From contig JAHIVT010000118.1 of NCBI GenBank assembly GCA_018816555.1, positions 1 through 40,564 on the forward strand: DNA of 40,564 bases, read 5' to 3'. The stretch comes from Pseudomonadota bacterium. GTDB lineage: Bacteria; Desulfobacterota; Desulfobulbia; Desulfobulbales; SURF-16. The position numbers and the translations under genes are program-made. Each line of letters starts with the position of its first letter. Position 1 is the stretch's first letter. Shown here piece after piece: positions 34,960-40,564 of the stretch. The notes below the pieces were generated by a model. The model saw only the letters and a program-made list of their open reading frames with translations. It did no database searches and was not told the origin of the DNA.

Positions 34960-36693
34960 ATGAAAGTCATTTTAGCCAAAAAGGCCGGTTTCTGCATGGG
35001 AGTACGCCGGGCCGTTGAAACAACCATGGAAACCGTACACAAGGGGCAAGGGAAAATTGTCACCTTTGGTCCGCTCATCCATAATCCCCAGGTTCTCAGC
35101 CTGCTGAAAGCACAGGGCGTCGACATTCTCAACGAAATCCCGGAAAAATTATCCGGTACGGTCATTATCCGGGCCCATGGCGTGCCGCCTTCCCAGAAGC
35201 AGCGCCTTCTTGCCTCCGGGGCGGATGTAAAAGATGCCACCTGCCCCAGGGTGATGAAAGTCCAGGCCATTATCAAGAAATACAGGGATCAGCATTACAC
35301 CACCATCATCATCGGCGACAAGAACCATGCCGAAGTCGTTGGGCTCATGGGTTATGCCGAGCCCTATGTGCATGTCGTCAGCGATGAAAACGATGTCAAA
35401 AGCCTCAATATTGACGGTCGTCCCTATATCATTGTCAGCCAGACAACCCAGGATGAGGTGGCCTTTAACCGTCTCAGCGACAAAATCATCGAACGTTTTC
35501 CTGAGGGGAAAATTTTTAATACCATCTGCGACTCCACCCACAAACGGCAGGAAGAGGTAAGAAATCTCTGCAAAAAGGTACAGGCCATTGTGGTGGTGGG
35601 AGGACGCGGCAGTGCCAATACCCAGCGACTGGGGCAGATTGCTGAAGAGATGGGTTGCAAGGTATTCATGGCCGAAACCCAGGAGGATCTTGATTTCGGG
35701 GTTATCTCCAGATTCGACCGCGTCGGCGTTACTGCAGGTGCGTCAACCCCCACCTGGATGATCAACCGTATCATGCGGACCTTGGAGTCTTGCCCCGGCA
35801 AGAGTGACAGCCTGTTCACCTTTTTTATCTTCACTTCGCTCCGTTCGGTGATGGCCTCCAATCTCTTTATCAGCCTGGCAGGGGGGCTGCTTGCCCTGAT
35901 CTGCAGCATTCTGCAGAATTCCCCCCCTGAGGCCAGGGATTTTTTTGTCGCTTTCGGCTATCTCTTTGCCATTCATAATCTGAATCGCTACGCTGATTAC
36001 AAGACAAAAAAACTCAATGACCCCAGACAGGAGGCCTTCTGGCGCAATTACTCATTGCCTCTTCTCGTCATGTCCGGGTTTGCCCTGGCCCTGTCGATCT
36101 ATTTTGCCCTGCAGGAAGGAACGGTACAATTCGTCCTGCTGCTTATCATGAGTCTGCTCGGCATCCTCTATAGTGTGCCCTTCATCCCCAAGGTGATTAC
36201 CAACGTCATCCGGGTGCGGAAACTCAAAGAGATCCCAGGCTCAAAAACATTCTTTGTCGCCCTGGCCTGGTCCTTTGTGACGGTTCTGATCCCGGCCCTG
36301 GATACCAACGCCTTTTCTCCGGAGAATCTATCCGTGTTTCTGCTCATAGGACTCTTTGTTTTTATCCGCACGGTGCTTTTCGATGTCTTTGACGTCCAGG
36401 GTGATATGATTGCCGGCAAGGAAACACTTCCTGTCTGTATCGGGGAACAAAGATCGATCCGTCTGCTCTACTTCAGTATGGCCATGTTGGCGGCATTACT
36501 TATTTTATTCACATCAATCGGGATGACGGCAAAATGCGGTATCTGGATGCTTGGCCCTGTTATATCGCTGCTGCTGCTCACCCGTCTTTATGAGAAGAAA
36601 AAGCTGGTGCAGGGCATCCGCCTGGAATTCTGGCTTGAAAGCCATTTTTATCTGATTGCAGCCTTTGTCTGGTTGGGATCAACACTTTCCTGA
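34960..36693 (+). CDS. ispH: IspH-UbiA fusion: HMBPP reductase joined to a prenyltransferase
   Basis: One uninterrupted 577-residue frame carries two enzymes. Residues 1 to about 278 are IspH, the iron-sulfur enzyme that makes IPP and DMAPP in the last MEP step: cluster ligands Cys12, Cys95 and Cys190, and active-site His41, His73, His123 and Glu125. Residues about 290-577 are a UbiA-superfamily membrane prenyltransferase with eight or nine hydrophobic segments. Its first Asp motif has Asn340, Asp346 and Asp354. Its second has Asp475, Asp478, Gly481 and Asp482, followed by Thr-Leu-Pro-Val. The membrane domain would anchor IspH and could receive prenyl diphosphate. The acceptor is unknown. It lies between bpt (3 bases) and ftsY (40 bases). 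Confidence 0.88.
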   Translation: MKVILAKKAGFCMGVRRAVETTMETVHKGQGKIVTFGPLIHNPQVLSLLKAQGVDILNEIPEKLSGTVIIRAHGVPPSQKQRLLASGADVKDATCPRVMKVQAIIKKYRDQHYTTIIIGDKNHAEVVGLMGYAEPYVHVVSDENDVKSLNIDGRPYIIVSQTTQDEVAFNRLSDKIIERFPEGKIFNTICDSTHKRQEEVRNLCKKVQAIVVVGGRGSANTQRLGQIAEEMGCKVFMAETQEDLDFGVISRFDRVGVTAGASTPTWMINRIMRTLESCPGKSDSLFTFFIFTSLRSVMASNLFISLAGGLLALICSILQNSPPEARDFFVAFGYLFAIHNLNRYADYKTKKLNDPRQEAFWRNYSLPLLVMSGFALALSIYFALQEGTVQFVLLLIMSLLGILYSVPFIPKVITNVIRVRKLKEIPGSKTFFVALAWSFVTVLIPALDTNAFSPENLSVFLLIGLFVFIRTVLFDVFDVQGDMIAGKETLPVCIGEQRSIRLLYFSMAMLAALLILFTSIGMTAKCGIWMLGPVISLLLLTRLYEKKKLVQGIRLEFWLESHFYLIAAFVWLGSTLS

Positions 36694-36733
36694 AATGATA
36701 TGACTAAAAGTTATAAATGATCCGAGGTGTTAC

Positions 36734-37864
36734 ATGCTTGGCTGGTTTAAAAAGAAACTGAAAATAGGTAAAAAAGAAGAGCCTGTTGCCGAAGAGAGCA
36801 GCAAAGAGGAACAGGCCCCTATTGCCGTCGAGAAAATCATCGAGAAAGCCGTTGAAAAACTCCCTGGGGCAAAACCGGCAGAGGTTCAGGAAACTCCGGC
36901 ACAAAAAGCTGCCAGTATTCTGCATGAGGATGTGGGGGTTCTTTTCAACCGACTCAAGGAAAGGCTCTCGAAAACAAGAAGTTCTTTTGTCAGCCGGGTT
37001 GACGAACTCTTTCTGGGCAAAAAGATAATTGATCCCGAGCTGCTTGATGATCTGGAAGAAATCCTCATAACAGCGGACCTTGGCGTAGGCACCACCCAGG
37101 AACTCATGGACAGCGCCCGGGAAAAACTCAAGAGAAACGAACTCGGTGATCCTCTCGCCTTAAAAAAGGTGCTGAAGGAGAAAATCGCAGGTTTCATTCA
37201 CAGTTCGGACGCGCCGGCCGAACTGGTGATGCCCAAGGAGGGACCTTTTGTCATCATGGTTGTCGGGGTAAACGGGGTGGGCAAGACAACCACCATCGGC
37301 AAAATGGCCCACAAATTCGTCAAATCCGGCCAATCGGTACTGCTGGTTGCAGGGGATACCTTTCGAGCCGCCGCGGTGGAACAGTTACAGATCTGGGGGA
37401 AGCGGATCGGGGTTGATGTCATTTCCCAACAGTCCGGGGCTGATCCGTCGGCAGTTGTTTTTGATGCCCTGGAGCACGCCAGAAAAAAGAAAACCGATGT
37501 TGTTATTGTTGATACAGCCGGCCGTCTCCATACCAAAGTCAACCTCATGGAAGAACTGAAAAAAATCAAACGGGTTATGGAAAAGAAACTTGCCGGCGCC
37601 CCCCATGAGGTGATGCTGGTTATCGATGCCACCACCGGACAAAACGGCATCTCACAGGCACGGCTGTTCGGTGAGGCGGTTGATGTTACCGGCCTTACCC
37701 TGACAAAACTCGACGGAACCGCCAAGGGTGGGATCGTGGTCAATATCTGCCGTGAGTTTAATATCCCCATCCGTTTTATCGGCATAGGCGAACAGATGAA
37801 CGACTTGCGGGATTTTGATGCCGATGAATTTGTCGAAGCATTATTTGCAGAGAATGATTCATGA
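36734..37864 (+). CDS. ftsY: Signal recognition particle receptor FtsY
   Basis: GTPase that docks the SRP-ribosome complex at the inner membrane. The 376-residue protein has a charged, Lys/Glu-rich N-terminal A region (about 1-60), then the helical N domain. The G domain has Gly-Val-Asn-Gly-Val-Gly-Lys-Thr at 178-185, [14 protein letters not shown] and [10 protein letters not shown], and the tail Gly-Ile-Gly-Glu-Gln-Met-Asn-Asp-Leu is diagnostic. GAGG lies 7 bases before the ATG. The stop overlaps the start of the following membrane J-domain gene by 4 bases, implying coupled translation. Confidence 0.97.
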   Translation: MLGWFKKKLKIGKKEEPVAEESSKEEQAPIAVEKIIEKAVEKLPGAKPAEVQETPAQKAASILHEDVGVLFNRLKERLSKTRSSFVSRVDELFLGKKIIDPELLDDLEEILITADLGVGTTQELMDSAREKLKRNELGDPLALKKVLKEKIAGFIHSSDAPAELVMPKEGPFVIMVVGVNGVGKTTTIGKMAHKFVKSGQSVLLVAGDTFRAAAVEQLQIWGKRIGVDVISQQSGADPSAVVFDALEHARKKKTDVVIVDTAGRLHTKVNLMEELKKIKRVMEKKLAGAPHEVMLVIDATTGQNGISQARLFGEAVDVTGLTLTKLDGTAKGGIVVNICREFNIPIRFIGIGEQMNDLRDFDADEFVEALFAENDS

Positions 37865-38697
37865 GATACCAGTACCATTCCCATAACCAACCCGGCTGCG
37901 GCGGATGTCTGCTGGTTGCAGCCCTGATCCTGCTTGCCTTTGGCGGCGCTCCACTGCTCATCAATGTGATCGGCATACTGCTGTCCACGGGGATTTTTCT
38001 TTTTCTGGCCATGTTCGTCGCTTTCTGGGCATTTTCCTTCTATATACGCCGTAAGGTGAGCGAATATGAACAGTCCCAGACTGAGTCCCGCAAGAATTTC
38101 GTCTCCCTTCTCGTCCATATTCTGGTGAAAGTCGCTCAGTTCGACGGCAATATCACCCGGGCGGAACTGCAGACAATTAAAAATTTCTTTCGCGCTCATC
38201 TCCATTACGATCAGAATCAGATGTTCTGGGTCAATGAACTGATCAAGGACGCAACCAACAACCCGGATTCACTTGAAACGCTGCTGGCCCAGTTCCGGAG
38301 TTCCTTCGCCTATGAACCGCGGCTGATCCTGGTGGAGCTTGTTTATCAGGTCTTTTTTTCCAATGCGCGCGTCACGAATCAGGAACTGGAGCTGGCCAGA
38401 AATATCGGTGAATATCTGGAACTTTCTTCCTATGATCTGCAGACCATTCAGAGCCGCTATATTCATATGCGGCATGCTGCGGTCAACCAGGAACAGCAGT
38501 ATTATGAGGTATTAGGGCTGCAAGCTGATGCAACCTTTGAAGAAATCAAAAAGGCCTACCGTAAGCTGAGCATGAAATACCATCCAGACAAGGTTGGTCA
38601 TCTCGGTGAGGAATTCAGGGGGGTGGCCGAAGAAAAAATGAAAGAAATAAATGCGGCTTATCAATATCTTAAGACAAAATTCAATAATCAACATTAA
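37861..38697 (+). CDS. Membrane-anchored TerB/J-domain co-chaperone (DjlA-like)
   Basis: A 278-residue protein with three parts. Two hydrophobic segments (about 16-38 and 40-61) anchor it in the membrane. A TerB-like helical domain (about 78-205) contains [10 protein letters not shown], the usual metal-binding-type turn. A C-terminal J domain (213-275) has the His241-Pro-Asp motif that stimulates DnaK. This is the layout of DjlA, although the overall sequence is divergent and the membrane part has two segments rather than one. Its start overlaps the ftsY stop by 4 bases, so it is made together with the SRP receptor. No dnaK is nearby. Confidence 0.87.
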   Translation: MRYQYHSHNQPGCGGCLLVAALILLAFGGAPLLINVIGILLSTGIFLFLAMFVAFWAFSFYIRRKVSEYEQSQTESRKNFVSLLVHILVKVAQFDGNITRAELQTIKNFFRAHLHYDQNQMFWVNELIKDATNNPDSLETLLAQFRSSFAYEPRLILVELVYQVFFSNARVTNQELELARNIGEYLELSSYDLQTIQSRYIHMRHAAVNQEQQYYEVLGLQADATFEEIKKAYRKLSMKYHPDKVGHLGEEFRGVAEEKMKEINAAYQYLKTKFNNQH

Positions 38698-38718
38698 CAT
38701 TTGAAGGACTGTTATTTT

Positions 38719-39906
38719 ATGGGCATATCAAAAAAAATGAATGAGTTTGCAACCGCCTCCTCCTGGATCCGCAAGATGTTTGAAGAGGGAGCGAAATTAA
38801 AAAAACAGTTCGGGGCTGAAAATGTTTTCGATTTCAGCCTGGGCAATCCTGATATCGTACCGCCTCCCCAATTTGATACGGTGCTGCAGAAGATTGCGGC
38901 AAACAATGCGGCGGGTGTTCACTGTTACATGCCCAACGGCGGTTATCCCTTTGTTCGGGAGGCGGTGGCGGGCCAGATATCCATAGAACAGGCCATGCAG
39001 GTTGGGGCTGATGATATCCTGATGACCTGCGGCGCAGCAGGTGCTTTAAATGTCGTACTCAAAGCAATCCTTAATCCCGACGAGGAGGTCATCATCCTTG
39101 CGCCATTTTTTGTTGAATATAAGTTTTATATCGACAATCAGGGCGGCAGAAGTGTGGTGGTGCCGACAAAGGATGATTTCAGCCTGGATCTTGATGCCAT
39201 CGAAAGGGCAATCACCGCAAGGACCAAGGCCATCATCATCAACAGCCCCAATAACCCCACCGGTCAGATATACCCGGAGCAGGACCTGCAGACGCTGGGC
39301 ACAATGCTCTCCAGCTGCCAGGAGAAATTCAACTCAACCATATTTCTGTTAAGTGACGAACCGTACCGCAAAATCATCTTTGACAATCATCAAGTGCCCA
39401 GCATTTTCCAGAGTTACCCAAACAGCATCGTGGTCTCCAGCTACTCCAAGGACCTGTCCCTGCCGGGTGAGAGGATCGGTTATATTGCCGTCCACCCCAG
39501 GATCACGGAAAAAAACGGTCTGCTTGCCGCCATGACCCTTGCCAACAGGATCCTCGGCTTTGTCAACGCTCCGGCGCTGATGCAGCGGGTTGTCGCCGAG
39601 TTGCAGGGTGTGACGGTGGATACCTCCATATATGCCCGTCGACGCAAGACATTCTGTGACATTCTCGCCGCTGCCGGTTTTGATTTTACCCCACCAAAGG
39701 GCGCTTTTTATATTTTCCCCAAGACCCCGATTGACGATGATGTGCGGTTTGTCGCCCATCTGCAGAAATATAAAATTCTTGCCGTGCCTGGACGGGGCTT
39801 TGGCATGCCGGGCTATATCCGCCTGGCTTTCTGTGTCGATGATGACGTGATTGCCCGTTCCGCCTCTGCTTTCAAACAGGCCATGGACACCCTGGGAGAG
39901 GCCTAG
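38719..39906 (+). CDS. PLP-dependent class I/II aminotransferase
   Basis: A fold-type I aminotransferase of 395 residues, cytosolic. Key residues are visible: Asn179 in Ser-Pro-Asn-Asn-Pro-Thr-Gly, Asp213 and Tyr216 in Ser-Asp-Glu-Pro-Tyr, the PLP lysine Lys244 in Tyr-Ser-Lys-Asp-Leu-Ser-Leu, and Arg252 three residues after Pro-Gly. The Ser-Leu-Gly-Asn-Pro-Asp opener (40-45) fits the aspartate/aromatic aminotransferase group; the substrate cannot be assigned by eye. GAAGGA is about 10 bases before this ATG; the upstream in-frame TTG at 38701 is unlikely. It lies 21 bases after the J-domain gene and is followed directly by the glycosyltransferase gene. Confidence 0.9.
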   Translation: MGISKKMNEFATASSWIRKMFEEGAKLKKQFGAENVFDFSLGNPDIVPPPQFDTVLQKIAANNAAGVHCYMPNGGYPFVREAVAGQISIEQAMQVGADDILMTCGAAGALNVVLKAILNPDEEVIILAPFFVEYKFYIDNQGGRSVVVPTKDDFSLDLDAIERAITARTKAIIINSPNNPTGQIYPEQDLQTLGTMLSSCQEKFNSTIFLLSDEPYRKIIFDNHQVPSIFQSYPNSIVVSSYSKDLSLPGERIGYIAVHPRITEKNGLLAAMTLANRILGFVNAPALMQRVVAELQGVTVDTSIYARRRKTFCDILAAAGFDFTPPKGAFYIFPKTPIDDDVRFVAHLQKYKILAVPGRGFGMPGYIRLAFCVDDDVIARSASAFKQAMDTLGEA

Positions 39907-40564
39907 TTGGCTCGAGAGAACATTCTGGTTCTTGAACCGTATTTCGGCGGTTCGCACCAGAGCTTTCTTCTCGGGTTGCAAAAATATCTGCCCTTTTCCT
40001 TTCATCTGCTCACCCTGCCGGCGAGAAAGTGGAAGTGGAGGATGCGTTTTTCCGCGCCGTATTTCGCCGGCATGTTGCCGTCAACACGGAATTGTGATGC
40101 CGTCCTCTGCTCAACCTTTGTCGATGTGGCGGCCCTGCGCGGTATGGGGCCTGCGTGGTTGCGGGAGGTGCCGATTTTCACCTATTTCCATGAAAACCAG
40201 TTTGCCTACCCGGTACAGGTTGAACACGAACGTGATCTGCATTTTGCCGTGACCAATTTCACCAGTGCCTGTTGCTCGGATCATGTGGCTTTTAATTCCC
40301 TGTACAATATGGAATCCTTTTTCAAGGGATGTATTGAAATAGAAAAAAAGATTCCGGATATGAAACTGGGCTTGACCGAAGAGCTGCGTAAAAAATCCGT
40401 GGTACTGCATCCGGGAGTGGATTTTTCGCAACTTGACGAAATGCCGACAGCCACAGGTGTTGACGGAAGACCACCGGTTATCATCTGGAATCACCGCTGG
40501 GAATATGACAAGAATCCGGATCTCTTTTTCCGCACCCTCTTCCAGCTTGATGACCTGCAGCTAG
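39907..40564 (+). CDS. DUF3524 glycosyltransferase, QTMAN/GTDC1-like (3' end outside the window)
   Basis: The first 219 residues of a glycosyltransferase of the DUF3524/GTDC1 type. Animal members mannosylate queuosine in tRNA-Asp, and bacterial homologues are thought to modify queuosine as well. Diagnostic segments are Glu-Pro-Tyr-Phe-Gly-Gly-Ser-His (10-17), Leu-Pro-Ala-Arg-Lys-Trp-Lys-Trp-Arg-Met-Arg (37-47), His-Glu-Asn-Gln (95-98), Phe-Asn-Ser (129-131) and Asn-His-Arg-Trp-Glu-Tyr-Asp-Lys-Asn-Pro (195-204). I placed the start at the TTG that follows the aminotransferase TAG with no gap. GGGAG lies 7 bases before it and no ATG or GTG in frame comes earlier than the conserved opener. The frame is open to the window edge. 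Confidence 0.82.
   Translation, partial: MARENILVLEPYFGGSHQSFLLGLQKYLPFSFHLLTLPARKWKWRMRFSAPYFAGMLPSTRNCDAVLCSTFVDVAALRGMGPAWLREVPIFTYFHENQFAYPVQVEHERDLHFAVTNFTSACCSDHVAFNSLYNMESFFKGCIEIEKKIPDMKLGLTEELRKKSVVLHPGVDFSQLDEMPTATGVDGRPPVIIWNHRWEYDKNPDLFFRTLFQLDDLQL

Noticed and set aside
1..40564. tRNA, rRNA or riboswitch genes
   Set aside because: I looked for CCA-ending cloverleaf patterns, rRNA signatures and known riboswitch cores by eye and saw none. A covariance-model scan would be decisive.

Overview
The window reads as a chromosomal segment of a Gram-negative, probably anaerobic bacterium, most plausibly a sulfate-reducer-type member of the Desulfobacterota (Desulfobulbales-like). The grounds are outer-membrane genes (Pal, an OmpH/Skp-type chaperone, an AmpG-like permease), a CooC-type nickel ATPase, secreted beta-carbonic anhydrases, the non-mevalonate isoprenoid pathway and the protein styles. 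The lineage is inferred from gene style only; no rRNA or phylogenetic marker search was possible. Most of the window is gene-dense core genome. The first 1.5 kb is visibly more AT-rich and looks accessory or eroded.

Layout. 1-1660: two small co-oriented unknown genes (minus strand), then about 770 bases without a credible gene, holding several inverted repeats. 1664-5406: a GlgX-type glycogen debranching enzyme and pyruvate kinase, both minus, separated by a CACAGAG inverted repeat. 5637-7256: a tiny two-helix membrane protein, a short-chain dehydrogenase and a secreted CAP-domain protein. 7510-13226: two different secreted beta-carbonic anhydrases flanking valS and a dGTPase-like HD hydrolase. 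13482-17220: an ABC-F ATPase, a DUF362 protein and a PpsR-type kinase/pyrophosphorylase. 17413-20614: an unrecognised protein and an alpha-glucan phosphorylase. 20946-22181: Pal and the OmpH/Skp-like protein. 22191-26700: a minus-strand operon xseB-ispA-dxs-AmpG-like permease. 26773-30327: a XerC/D recombinase, hslV-hslU, and a double zinc-ribbon protein. 30575-34032: a CooC-like ATPase divergent from a DUF1343 (NamZ-like) protein and a ManC/AlgA-type enzyme. 34231-40564: Bpt aminoacyl-transferase, an IspH-UbiA fusion, ftsY, a membrane TerB/J-domain protein, an aminotransferase and the 5' part of a DUF3524 glycosyltransferase, all plus strand and tightly packed.

Themes. Glycogen breakdown (GlgX, GlgP) together with pyruvate kinase and PpsR suggests control at the storage-carbon/PEP/pyruvate node. 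Isoprenoid supply appears in two places: Dxs and IspA in one operon, and IspH physically fused to a UbiA-type prenyltransferase in another. Cell-envelope functions recur (Pal, Skp, AmpG-like permease, NamZ-like hydrolase, FtsY). The most unusual coding feature is the IspH-UbiA fusion. The most unusual non-coding features are several unrelated families of dispersed palindromic repeats (two GTAG-REP-type loci, a related GTAG-headed partial copy, a CACAGAG repeat, a GGGGACAGA repeat, and an inverted array of AGTRCYTAAA units) in the spacers.
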